Source: UBA3064 sp016868095 (GTDB taxonomy: Bacteria; Pseudomonadota; Gammaproteobacteria; Burkholderiales; Burkholderiaceae_E). Taken from it: 10,792 bases of DNA. The notes beneath the pieces are model-generated. The model saw nothing but the letters and a program-made list of their open reading frames with translations. It searched no databases and was not told the origin of the DNA. Shown piece after piece: positions 1 to 6,785 of the stretch (positions are counted from its first letter, which is position 1; each line of letters opens with the position of its first letter). Location of the stretch: positions 1 through 10,792 of the forward strand of contig JBEDEM010000085.1 of NCBI GenBank assembly GCA_041175665.1. Direction: 5' to 3'. The position numbers were made by a program, and so were the translations under genes.

Positions 1-919
1 CGCGATGGTGTTTCAAAGTTATGCTTTGTATCCGCATATGACGGTTTCAGAAAATATGTCGTTTGGCCTTGAAGTATTAGGAGCTGACCGTAAGGCTATC
101 AAGGCCAAAGTTGAGCAGGCCGCCAAAAGACTGCAGCTTGAACCTTATCTTCATCGGCTGCCAAGGGAGCTTTCAGGCGGGCAACGCCAACGAGTGGCTA
201 TTGGCCGCGCGATCGTCAAGGAACCAAAACTATTCTTGTTTGATGAACCGCTATCAAATCTTGATGCTGCCTTGCGGGTACAAACCCGGCTTGAGATTGC
301 ACAATTGCATCGATCGATTGGTAGCTCAAGTATGATTTATGTAACACACGATCAGGTTGAGGCGATGACCTTGGCGGATCGCATTGTGCTCTTGCACACC
401 GGCGATGCGATCGAAAGCGAGGGAAGTGTTGCCCAGCATGCCAGCCCTATGACGCTTTATCATCATCCTGCAAGTCGCTTCGTCGCTGAGTTCATTGGCT
501 CTCCTCGCATGAATATGTTGCCCGCTCGAATGATCGAGGCGGGGGACCATGCCTGCACGGTAGCGATCGACCTCGGCGGCGAGAGTCTTCAACTCAAGGC
601 TCATGTCAAAGCCGAAGGCCTTTCACCCGGTAGCAAGCTCACGCTCGGGATACGCCCGGAGCATTGCCGGCTGGGCTCAAGCGGTGACAACCACGACTTA
701 GCAGTGACCCTCGAACATGTTGAGCGTCTCGGTGATGCAACCCTCGCCTATCTGCGCCATGCGCATCTTTCGGACTTGCTCACGGCTCGACTAGAAGGCG
801 ATTGCTTGCTCGAGCCAGGTACACGTTGGAATTTGCAGTGCCCACCCGAACACTTGCACTTGTTTACCGAATCGGGCAGGGCTTTAAGGCGAACCGCAGA
901 GCTCTCCTCGCGCGATTAG
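1..919 (+). CDS. ABC transporter ATP-binding protein, MalK/UgpC-type (5' truncated by window edge)
   Basis: This is the cytoplasmic ATPase subunit of an ABC importer of the carbohydrate-uptake (MalK/UgpC/SmoK) type; it hydrolyses ATP to drive import through membrane partners not seen here. The frame is open to the left edge. The ATG at 5 is an internal Met just before the Q-loop (VFQSYALYPHMTV), so the Walker A lysine and true start lie upstream of the window. Visible in order are the Q-loop, the ABC signature LSGGQRQRVAIGRAI, Walker B LFLFDEPLSNLDA with its D-loop, and the H-loop histidine in YVTHDQVEA. The segment FVAEFIGSPRMNMLPA then leads into a C-terminal TOBE-like regulatory domain with the typical LTLGIRPEH motif. 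That C-terminal domain is a hallmark of the sugar-importer ATPases. The substrate cannot be deduced. The TonB-dependent receptor starts about 40 bases downstream on the same strand and may be co-transcribed. Confidence 0.93.
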   Translation, partial: AMVFQSYALYPHMTVSENMSFGLEVLGADRKAIKAKVEQAAKRLQLEPYLHRLPRELSGGQRQRVAIGRAIVKEPKLFLFDEPLSNLDAALRVQTRLEIAQLHRSIGSSSMIYVTHDQVEAMTLADRIVLLHTGDAIESEGSVAQHASPMTLYHHPASRFVAEFIGSPRMNMLPARMIEAGDHACTVAIDLGGESLQLKAHVKAEGLSPGSKLTLGIRPEHCRLGSSGDNHDLAVTLEHVERLGDATLAYLRHAHLSDLLTARLEGDCLLEPGTRWNLQCPPEHLHLFTESGRALRRTAELSSRD

Positions 920-923
920 TGCC

Positions 924-949
924 ACAATGCGGCCTCCTTGGCTCATTGT
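924..949 (+). other. imperfect inverted repeat between ABC ATPase and TonB receptor
   Basis: ACAATG (924-929) is the reverse complement of CATTGT (944-949). Inside it, GCC (932-934) can pair with GGC (940-942) around a TCCTT loop. The hairpin ends two bases before the likely ribosome binding site of the TonB receptor. No T-tract follows, so it is not an intrinsic terminator. It may affect receptor translation or message processing, or be chance. Confidence 0.25.
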
Positions 950-950
950 T

Positions 951-955
951 AGGTG
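951..955 (+). promoter_or_regulatory. probable ribosome binding site of TonB-dependent receptor
   Basis: AGGTG lies 4 bases before the ATG at 960. The spacing is short and the match is moderate. The in-frame ATG at 927 has no purine-rich site before it, so this site and the signal peptide that follows favour 960. Confidence 0.45.
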
Positions 956-959
956 TTCC

Positions 960-3233
960 ATGCGCGTTTTCCGCATCAAGGCATCGCTGGTATTGATTGC
1001 TACGCTACTGCCGCTTCATGGCCAAGCACAAAGTGGCGACCCTCCGACTCAGCCCACAGCAGCTTCCCCGAACAACGAGCAAAAGGCGCCATCAGCAGCA
1101 CCACAGCAAACTAATCGGGTTGAGATTCGCGGTCAGGGGCTTAGCGACGATGATCAACGGCGGTTTTCAACAGCGGCCAAAATCGTAATCGGTCGAGAAC
1201 AAATCGAGCAGTTTGGTGATTCGAGCGTTTCAGAGGTCTTGCGCCGGCTCCCAGGCATCACACTCGGTGGTGCACCGGGTCGCGGGGGGCCTCCGCGCAT
1301 GCGAGGCTTAGGTGCAGGCTACACCCAAATATTGATCGATGGGCAGCGCACGCCGCCAGGCTTTTCCATTGACTCATTAACGCCCGAACAGGTTGAACGA
1401 ATAGAGATCTTGCGCGCACCCACCGCTGAGACCGGAGCACGTGCGATCGGCGGAACTATCAACATCATTACTCGCGAAGGCTTTGTGCGCCGCCTGAATG
1501 ACTTAAGGCTTGGCATGGGATTGGAAAATGGCCGGGCATCGCCAGGCCTTTCTTGGACATACAATAACAGTAACGATCGTTGGATTTATAACCTTTCGCT
1601 GAGTAGCTTTTTTGCAAACAGAGAGGAACGCGACGCTGCTGAGCTGCGCGATGTGCGCCTTGAAGACGAGCAGGTCATTCGAGCACAGCGATCAGAAACC
1701 TATAGCGTCAATCAGCGCTATGGCCTGAATCTGACAGCCCGCCTACAGCAACGTGGCGGCATGGGCGAGACCTTCTTACTCGTACCATCGATCTTTCACG
1801 CACAAGGCGATAGCAAGCGCTCGTTTAGCCTGAACCAGCTCAGTGGCATGCCCGATCCAGCCGCCACACCGTTTTACGATCTTGGTCAAAGTGCTGGGAG
1901 TAGCGACTTTACCGTGGGCAGGCTCAATGCAACGCTTCGACGCAGTCTCGGGCAAGGTACCAGGCTTGAGCTGACCGGGGCGAGTTCGGCATGGGTCAAC
2001 CGGAGCGATAACACAAGGCAAGAGTTCAACCGTGCTGGGATGCTACTGCGCAGCGCCCAAGATGACAGCCGAATCGAAGAGCAAAGCTTTACCCTTAGTG
2101 GCAAGCTCTCCAAGGTCTTGGACAATGACCATAGCCTGGTTGCAGGCCTTGAATGGGCTCCCTCGTGGCGAGAGGAGTCCAAACGCCAAAGCCAGGATGG
2201 TGTGCTCATTCTTACCGAGTTCGGCGAGAATCTCAAAGCCAGCAGCCAGCGCGTGGCTGCTTACGCGCAAGACGAATGGGCAATCTCGCCACGTTGGGCG
2301 GCGCATGCCGGGATGCGCTGGGAAGGCATCCACACCAGGGGCGAAGCCGCATCGGGCTATGCCCCTGAGAATCAGTCTTCGGTTTGGACACCCCTTTTTC
2401 ACACGGTATGGAAGCCCAACGAAAAAGCAAGGGATCAGATCCGGCTTAGCCTCACGCGAAGTTATAAATCGCCAACGCTCTCGTCGCTCATTGCACGTCC
2501 TAGCGTCGATTCACGCTACCCGGTAAGCGGGGCAAATACGGTGGTCAATCCAGACCGTGCGGGCAACCCTGAACTGCGCCCTGAACTTGCTAGAGGGATC
2601 GATCTGGCCTTTGAGAGCTATTTGCGCGAAGGGGGAAGTGTAAGTATCAATCTTTTTCATCGCGAAATTCAAGACTATATGCGAAACGTAACAAGTCTTG
2701 AAACTGTCAGCTGGTCAGCATTTCCGCGATGGGTGAGTCGCACCCAAAATGTCGGAGATGCCTTCACGCAGGGCATCGAGTTCGAAGCCAAATTCCGCCT
2801 CGATCAAGTGTGGCCAGGCGCACCTCGCACCGAGATCCGCAGCAATCTGAGCCGCTTCAACTCCGAGGTGAAATCGGTACCAGGACCTGATAATCGATTG
2901 GACCAACAACCACGTTTTACCGGAAATTTTGGCCTTGACCACCGATTTCGCCAGGCCCCACTGCGCTTAGGAGGTAATCTGAATTACACACCGCAATTTG
3001 TAACACGCACAGACGACGACGCGGTGCTTCGCTCTGGTTTGAAGCGGGTTTGGGATGCTTATGCTTTATGGATTTTTTCGCCTAATGCCCAGTTACGGCT
3101 AAGTGGTAGCAATTTGCATCCCATCGACTTCATCTCAACGCGATCGCAAATTGTTGGCCCCTTAAGGCAGGAAATCACCAGCTTTAATCAATCCTATATC
3201 AATTGGCGTATTCAATGGGAGTTAAAACTATGA
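960..3233 (+). CDS. TonB-dependent outer-membrane receptor
   Basis: This is an outer-membrane beta-barrel receptor for TonB/ExbBD-energised uptake of a scarce ligand such as a metal chelate, cofactor or glycan. From the ATG at 960 it has 757 residues, normal for the family. Residues 1-23 form a signal peptide (basic MRVFRIK, hydrophobic core, cleavage near HGQA/QS), which is why 960 is preferred to the in-frame ATG at 927. A Pro/Gln/Ala-rich linker leads to RVEIRGQ near residue 55, a possible TonB-box region. The plug domain spans about 60-175, with the typical VSEVLRRLPGI, RMRGLG, ILIDGQR, VERIEILRAP and GGTINIITR blocks. The remainder is barrel, including the GNPELRPE block, and ends in alternating aromatic/hydrophobic residues (INWRIQWELKL), although the last residue is Leu and not the usual Phe or Trp. 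There is no STN signalling domain. Its stop overlaps the cupin start as ATGA. The ligand is unknown. Confidence 0.93.
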   Translation: MRVFRIKASLVLIATLLPLHGQAQSGDPPTQPTAASPNNEQKAPSAAPQQTNRVEIRGQGLSDDDQRRFSTAAKIVIGREQIEQFGDSSVSEVLRRLPGITLGGAPGRGGPPRMRGLGAGYTQILIDGQRTPPGFSIDSLTPEQVERIEILRAPTAETGARAIGGTINIITREGFVRRLNDLRLGMGLENGRASPGLSWTYNNSNDRWIYNLSLSSFFANREERDAAELRDVRLEDEQVIRAQRSETYSVNQRYGLNLTARLQQRGGMGETFLLVPSIFHAQGDSKRSFSLNQLSGMPDPAATPFYDLGQSAGSSDFTVGRLNATLRRSLGQGTRLELTGASSAWVNRSDNTRQEFNRAGMLLRSAQDDSRIEEQSFTLSGKLSKVLDNDHSLVAGLEWAPSWREESKRQSQDGVLILTEFGENLKASSQRVAAYAQDEWAISPRWAAHAGMRWEGIHTRGEAASGYAPENQSSVWTPLFHTVWKPNEKARDQIRLSLTRSYKSPTLSSLIARPSVDSRYPVSGANTVVNPDRAGNPELRPELARGIDLAFESYLREGGSVSINLFHREIQDYMRNVTSLETVSWSAFPRWVSRTQNVGDAFTQGIEFEAKFRLDQVWPGAPRTEIRSNLSRFNSEVKSVPGPDNRLDQQPRFTGNFGLDHRFRQAPLRLGGNLNYTPQFVTRTDDDAVLRSGLKRVWDAYALWIFSPNAQLRLSGSNLHPIDFISTRSQIVGPLRQEITSFNQSYINWRIQWELKL
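3217..3221 (+). promoter_or_regulatory. ribosome binding site deciding the cupin start
   Basis: GGGAG is placed 8 bases before the ATG at 3230, inside the last codons of the TonB receptor gene. This is a near-ideal Shine-Dalgarno site and selects 3230 over the upstream in-frame TTG at 3203 and ATG at 3215. Confidence 0.7.
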
Positions 3234-3568
3234 CGCATGCATGCACACAGGGCGAAGCTTCAAGCGGCCGCCCTCAGGCTTCGGCGAGTCTTCAAGTCGA
3301 CGAACAGCAGTTGCGGTCGACACTTTGGTCCTTCGAAGTCGGTGCTGAAACAGGCTGGCATGTGCATCAGCATGACTACCTCGTCGTGCCAGCCGCAGAC
3401 GGTGAATTAATTATCGAAACTGAAACAGAAAAGTTTCGCTACCCGCTCAAGCTTGGCCAGTCCTATTTCCGCAAAGCCGGGGTTGCACATAATGTGATCA
3501 ACGGCAGCGATCATCCGATCGCCTTCGTCGAAGTCGAGCTTACACAAACGCACATCGTCCCAACATGA
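3230..3568 (+). CDS. small single-domain cupin protein
   Basis: A 112-residue cupin, about the size of a single conserved beta-barrel domain, with no signal peptide and so probably cytoplasmic. The first cupin motif is GWHVHQHDY, with candidate metal-binding His44, His46 and His48. The second is GQSYFRKAGVAHNVIN, with His87 as the remaining ligand. The Glu usually found in motif 1 is not evident, so metal type and activity are open. Such small cupins include isomerases, dioxygenases and binding or sensing proteins, and no reaction can be assigned. The start at 3230 overlaps the TonB receptor stop (ATGA, 3230-3233) and has a strong GGGAG site. Its own stop overlaps the next gene in the same way (3565-3568). 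This double coupling implies an operon and perhaps a shared function with the receptor, for example sensing or processing of the imported ligand. That link is inference. Confidence 0.85.
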   Translation: MTHACTQGEASSGRPQASASLQVDEQQLRSTLWSFEVGAETGWHVHQHDYLVVPAADGELIIETETEKFRYPLKLGQSYFRKAGVAHNVINGSDHPIAFVEVELTQTHIVPT

Positions 3569-3894
3569 ACGTCTCAGCCCAAACTTTTTGGATTGCTATC
3601 GGCTTTGCAGGCCAAGCGCTTTTCTCTGCGCGCTTTCTCATCCAATGGATTGCCAGTGAGCGAGCGCGAAAAAGCGTGGTACCGAAATTATTTTGGTATT
3701 TCAGTATCGCAGGGGGTGCTACTCTGTTTGCTTACGCGGTTTGGCGCCAAGATCCGGTGTTTATGGTCGGCCAAGGCTTTGGTTTGCTTGTCTATATAAG
3801 AAATTTGCTCTTAATAAGGCGTGAGCGCGACAGCCAAAGCCAAGACGAAAAGGCACGTGATCTCGGCCCGCCCGACCCCCCGCCACAACATTAA
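3565..3894 (+). CDS. LAB_N-domain (lipid A biosynthesis N-terminal domain) membrane protein
   Basis: A 109-residue integral membrane protein matching, from memory, the lipid-A-disaccharide synthase N-terminal domain family (PF07578). Family features visible are GFAGQALFSARFLIQWI, then SERARKSVVPKLFWYFS, then DPVFMVGQGFGLLVYIRNL. Three hydrophobic segments lie at about residues 7-27, 43-60 and 66-85. A charged, proline-rich tail follows the last one and is probably cytoplasmic. Free-standing members often sit next to envelope glycosyltransferases and are thought to act in lipid or sugar modification of the cell envelope. There is no glycosyltransferase here; the neighbours are the cupin (ATGA overlap) and the TonB receptor. 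It is too short to be a full LpxB and lacks the glycosyltransferase domain, so it should not be called lipid-A-disaccharide synthase. Confidence 0.85.
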   Translation: MNVSAQTFWIAIGFAGQALFSARFLIQWIASERARKSVVPKLFWYFSIAGGATLFAYAVWRQDPVFMVGQGFGLLVYIRNLLLIRRERDSQSQDEKARDLGPPDPPPQH

Positions 3895-3915
3895 GTTTTA
3901 TCTGCAAATCGTCTT

Positions 3916-4956
3916 ATGGGAAAGCCACTAGCCTTATCAGTTCTAGATCAAAGTATTGCGATTGCATCAGCACCTCCGTCGCAAGCGATTGTCAACAGCC
4001 TCGATCTCGCACAACATTGTGAAACCCTTGGCTACAAACGATATTGGGTCTCAGAGCATCACAACAGCGACAGCATTGTTGGCAGCGCACCCGAAGTCTT
4101 GATGGCGGCCATCGCGGCAAAGACATCCCATATTCGCATTGGTAGTGCAGGCGTCATGCTGCCGCACTATTCATCGCTCAAGGTTGCAGAACAGTTCCGT
4201 GTGCTTGAGGCGCTGGCACCGGGACGAATCGACCTGGGCTTAGGGCGTGCCCCAGGCTCTGATCAGCTCACTGCCATGGCGCTCAACCCCTACGGCTTAA
4301 GTGCCGATCAATTTCCCAACCAGATACTCGATTTACAGGCCTGGGTCAGTGGCAAGCCACTATTGCCAGATCATCCCTTTGGCAGCGTCAAGGCCCACCC
4401 ACAAGGTCTAAGCTGGCCGGAGATGTGGATCCTTGGGAGCTCCGATTATGGTGCTCAGCTTGCAGCCTACCTGGGGCTTCCTTATGCCTTTGCCTACTTC
4501 TTTTCCGAAGGGCGTGGCGTTGAACTTGCCTTGGATCTATACCGGCGCAATTATCGACCCAGCGAGCGATTTCCCGAGCCCTACCCAACGATTTGTGTGT
4601 GGGCACTTGCCGCCAATACCGAGGCTGAAGCAAGGCATTTGCTGAAGACAAGAGAACTATGGCGTGTCGGTTTTGAGCAAGGTAAACGCAACCCCCTCGT
4701 GTCGCCCGAGGAAGCCGAGCGCTATCCGTACAACATGGCCGAGCAGGCCACTGTTGAAGCCTTACGGCGAAAGGCAATCGTCGGAGACGCCAGCCAGGTT
4801 GCCGACAAAATAAGCAGGCTCGCTCAAGAACTCGGTCTGCAGGAGATCGTGATCAACACCTGGACCCACGATCACCAGGCACGCAAACACTCATACGCAC
4901 TGATCGCCCAAGCCTTCGGTTTAAACACAAAGCCAGCGCTGCGAGCCATCGCTTAA
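3916..4956 (+). CDS. LLM class flavin-dependent oxidoreductase (luciferase-like, group 1)
   Basis: A 346-residue cytoplasmic protein of the bacterial luciferase-like monooxygenase fold (TIM barrel, reduced FMN as cofactor). The N-terminal block LSVLDQSIAIASAPPSQA, followed by RYWVSEHHNSDSIVGSAPEV, is typical of the group 1 luciferase-family oxidoreductases (YhbW/MsnO8-like). Also visible are IRIGSAGVMLPHYSSLKVAE, FRVLEALAPGRIDLGLGRAPGSD and, near the C-terminus, IVGDASQVADKI and SYALIAQAFGL. Length matches the family. There is only one subunit and no aldehyde-producing lux genes, so light production is not expected; the substrate is unknown. It follows the LAB_N gene by 21 bases with no evident terminator or good Shine-Dalgarno site. 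It may be the last gene of that operon and poorly translated, or have a weak unseen promoter. It converges on the aldolase-fold gene. Confidence 0.92.
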   Translation: MGKPLALSVLDQSIAIASAPPSQAIVNSLDLAQHCETLGYKRYWVSEHHNSDSIVGSAPEVLMAAIAAKTSHIRIGSAGVMLPHYSSLKVAEQFRVLEALAPGRIDLGLGRAPGSDQLTAMALNPYGLSADQFPNQILDLQAWVSGKPLLPDHPFGSVKAHPQGLSWPEMWILGSSDYGAQLAAYLGLPYAFAYFFSEGRGVELALDLYRRNYRPSERFPEPYPTICVWALAANTEAEARHLLKTRELWRVGFEQGKRNPLVSPEEAERYPYNMAEQATVEALRRKAIVGDASQVADKISRLAQELGLQEIVINTWTHDHQARKHSYALIAQAFGLNTKPALRAIA

Positions 4957-5039
4957 TTCACTAATCACGCCTTTATTCAAAGACCATATGCTGGATTCAC
5001 TGGCCCTTATCAGCATTCACTGATCGTAACCAGGATTCA
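4956..5039. repeat. short direct repeats in the convergent intergenic gap
   Basis: ATTCACT occurs three times, at 4956-4962, 4995-5001 and 5015-5021. GGATTCA occurs at 4993-4999 and 5033-5039. A 5-bp hairpin (ATCAG, loop CATTCA, CTGAT) lies at 5009-5024 across the stop codon of the minus-strand gene. No T-tract follows on either strand, so I see no intrinsic terminator between these convergent genes. The repeats may be chance. Confidence 0.25.
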
Positions 5040-5763
5040 ACCGATTTAAACGACGTAACAGTGCGGGCCAGACCAAAACACTCGCATCCATACCTCCAGT
5101 CGCTTTGGTCACCGACAACTCGGTTCCTTCAAGAATATGGCGTCTGATGGTTTCTAAGGAGCCTCCACCCGCCTGGGCAGCAATCTGAATCTGACAGGCA
5201 CGCTCTAAGGTAAACATCAGCAAAAAGGCCGCGGCCATACTGCTGCCAACCGTTAATAAGCCGTGATTTCTCAGAATCATCGCTTGCTTTGAGCCCAAAT
5301 TGGCCTGCAATCGCCTTTTCTCATCGTCGCGAACGGCGAGCCCTTCATAGTCATGGTAAGCGAGCATCGGCAAAATGACCGAGGCCTGCTGAGAAATTGC
5401 CAGCAGACCCTGGGTTTGCGCGGCAACTGCAACGCCAGCCGTTGTGTGGGTATGCAATACGCAGATCACATCGTCGCGCGCGGCATGGATTGCTGAATGG
5501 ATAACGAATCCTGCCGGATTCACCGGATAGGCGCTCGGCCCGATGGGCTGGCCCGTCATATCAACCTTGACAAGACTTGATGCTGTGATTTCTTCAAACA
5601 TCATGCCATAGGGATTGATCAAAAAATGATGATCAGTCTCTGGGATGCGAGCGGAAATGTGGGTGAACACTAAATCATCCCAACCATGTAAAGCGATTAA
5701 GCGATAACAAGCCGCCAGATCACAACGCAACTTCCATTCCAAGTCAGAACATTCGGTCCTCAT
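5017..5763 (-). CDS. class II aldolase/adducin-family protein (adducin-type)
   Basis: A 248-residue cytoplasmic protein with the class II aldolase (FucA/AraD) fold. Likely zinc ligands are His104 and His106 in HTHT and His167 in RNHG. The central blocks NPAGFVIHSAIHAARDDV, CVLHTHTTAGVAVA, AYHDYEGLAV and MILRNHGLLTVG resemble the adducin-head subgroup more than sugar-phosphate aldolases. At the position where fuculose-phosphate aldolase carries its catalytic Glu (19 residues before the first His ligand, about residue 85), this protein has NPAGF, so the acid/base residue seems absent. Aldol cleavage is therefore doubtful; decarboxylation, epimerisation or a non-catalytic role are alternatives. 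It is the last gene of the transketolase operon: its ATG overlaps the upstream stop (ATGA, 5760-5763), and AAAGGA lies 6 bases before the start. Confidence 0.88.
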   Translation of the reverse strand: MRTECSDLEWKLRCDLAACYRLIALHGWDDLVFTHISARIPETDHHFLINPYGMMFEEITASSLVKVDMTGQPIGPSAYPVNPAGFVIHSAIHAARDDVICVLHTHTTAGVAVAAQTQGLLAISQQASVILPMLAYHDYEGLAVRDDEKRRLQANLGSKQAMILRNHGLLTVGSSMAAAFLLMFTLERACQIQIAAQAGGGSLETIRRHILEGTELSVTKATGGMDASVLVWPALLRRLNRLNPGYDQ

Positions 5764-6785
5764 ACCCTATCCTTTAACAAGTTTAAACAAGCCATCTCAA
5801 TGGCCTTGGCACTTAAGCCATAGTGCTCGCGAAGCGGCTCGGTTGGACCGACCATGGCATATTGATCAGGCATCCCGATCATGCGCATCCTGGTCGGCAG
5901 ATGGCAGGCGAGCCACTGAGCCACGGCGCTTCCGAGGCCGCCACTTAGGCGATGTTCCTCAGCAGTCACAATGCCACCTGTTTCGGTGGCTGCACGCTCG
6001 ATCGCTTCCAAATCAAGTGGCTTAATCGTATGCATATTGATAACACGCAGGCTCAGGCCTTGAAGCTCAAGCTGTCTTGCTGCGTCAAGCGCCTTTTGCA
6101 CCATAACGCCACAGGCAATCACGCTGAGGTCACTGCCTTCACGCAGGGTTTGCGCCTTGCCGAGCTGCCATGGCGTGCCCTGGTTCGCAGGAAGTTCTAT
6201 TTCTTGCACCCGTCCGCCCAAGCGGATATACATGGGGCCATCGACTTCGTTGGAAGCCATCACGGCCCAATAAGCCTGCAGAGGATCTGCTGGCACAACG
6301 GCTGTCATATGAGGCAGGCATTGCATGATGGCAAGATCTTCGAGCGCATGATGGGTGCCACCCGCAACACCGAGGCTGATGCCACTTGCAGCCCCACCAA
6401 TCACAACCCGCTGTTGAGCGTACGACACATCATTTCGAAGCTGCTCCATCGATCGTGCCGTAATAAAAGGTGCATAGCCTCCAAGAAAGGGTCTCAAGCC
6501 AGTGCTCGCAAGACCACTGGCAATACCCATGGCGTTTTGCTCGGCAATACCGCATTCAATAACTCGTTCTGGTAATGATTGTTGTAGCAGTCTAAATCCC
6601 ATAAGGTCAAGCGTGTCAGCCGATATGGCGTAGATCGCCTCATCGGCTAGCGCCAAATCGTGAACTGCAGCGCCGAAAGCAAGGCGGCTTTGGCCTGCAA
6701 AGCGCTCGGCTCGAGGAGCCTTGACCCTTGTTTGCGCCGATTCAGCGTGAACCAAGTCAGGACCCTTAGGTTTATGCGCTGACAT
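5760..6785 (-). CDS. split transketolase, C-terminal subunit (pyrimidine-binding and C domains)
   Basis: One half of a two-subunit, TPP-dependent transketolase-type enzyme, which moves a two-carbon ketol unit between sugars; it should form the active site jointly with the product of the gene before it. From ATG 6785 it has 341 residues. After an unusual charged N-terminal stretch of about 35 residues comes the pyrimidine-binding domain. It holds ECGIAEQNAMGIASGLA, whose Glu82 is the expected Glu that activates the TPP aminopyrimidine ring, and later GVAGGTHHALEDLA. The C-terminal transketolase domain has INMHTIKPLD and TAEEHRLSGGLGSAVA. The start at 6785 is preferred to 6803 because GGAG (6793-6796) lies 7 bases upstream and the overlap with the preceding gene drops from 32 to 14 bases. 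The TPP diphosphate-binding domain is absent, so it cannot work alone. The donor and acceptor sugars are unknown. Confidence 0.92.
   Translation of the reverse strand: MSAHKPKGPDLVHAESAQTRVKAPRAERFAGQSRLAFGAAVHDLALADEAIYAISADTLDLMGFRLLQQSLPERVIECGIAEQNAMGIASGLASTGLRPFLGGYAPFITARSMEQLRNDVSYAQQRVVIGGAASGISLGVAGGTHHALEDLAIMQCLPHMTAVVPADPLQAYWAVMASNEVDGPMYIRLGGRVQEIELPANQGTPWQLGKAQTLREGSDLSVIACGVMVQKALDAARQLELQGLSLRVINMHTIKPLDLEAIERAATETGGIVTAEEHRLSGGLGSAVAQWLACHLPTRMRMIGMPDQYAMVGPTEPLREHYGLSAKAIEMACLNLLKDRV

Noticed and set aside
927..962. Longer TonB receptor start at ATG 927
   Set aside because: No Shine-Dalgarno site before 927, and the extra 11 residues would precede a normal signal peptide that begins at Met 960.
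2032..2526. Overlapping plus-strand 164-codon frame inside the TonB receptor
   Set aside because: Out-of-frame shadow of the receptor barrel; composition and lack of motifs give no support.
3203..3229. Longer cupin starts (TTG 3203, ATG 3215)
   Set aside because: GGGAG at 3217-3221 is ideally placed for ATG 3230, which also forms the ATGA overlap with the receptor stop.
3565..3894. Calling this gene LpxB (lipid-A-disaccharide synthase)
   Set aside because: Only the small N-terminal membrane domain is present; no glycosyltransferase domain follows.
3916..4956. Bioluminescence (lux) function for the luciferase-like gene
   Set aside because: Motifs fit the broad group 1 LLM oxidoreductases, and no second luciferase subunit or fatty-aldehyde genes are nearby.
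5952..6575. Plus-strand 207-codon open frame opposite the transketolase C-subunit
   Set aside because: No recognisable domain, and it lies fully within a well-supported minus-strand gene with conserved transketolase motifs.
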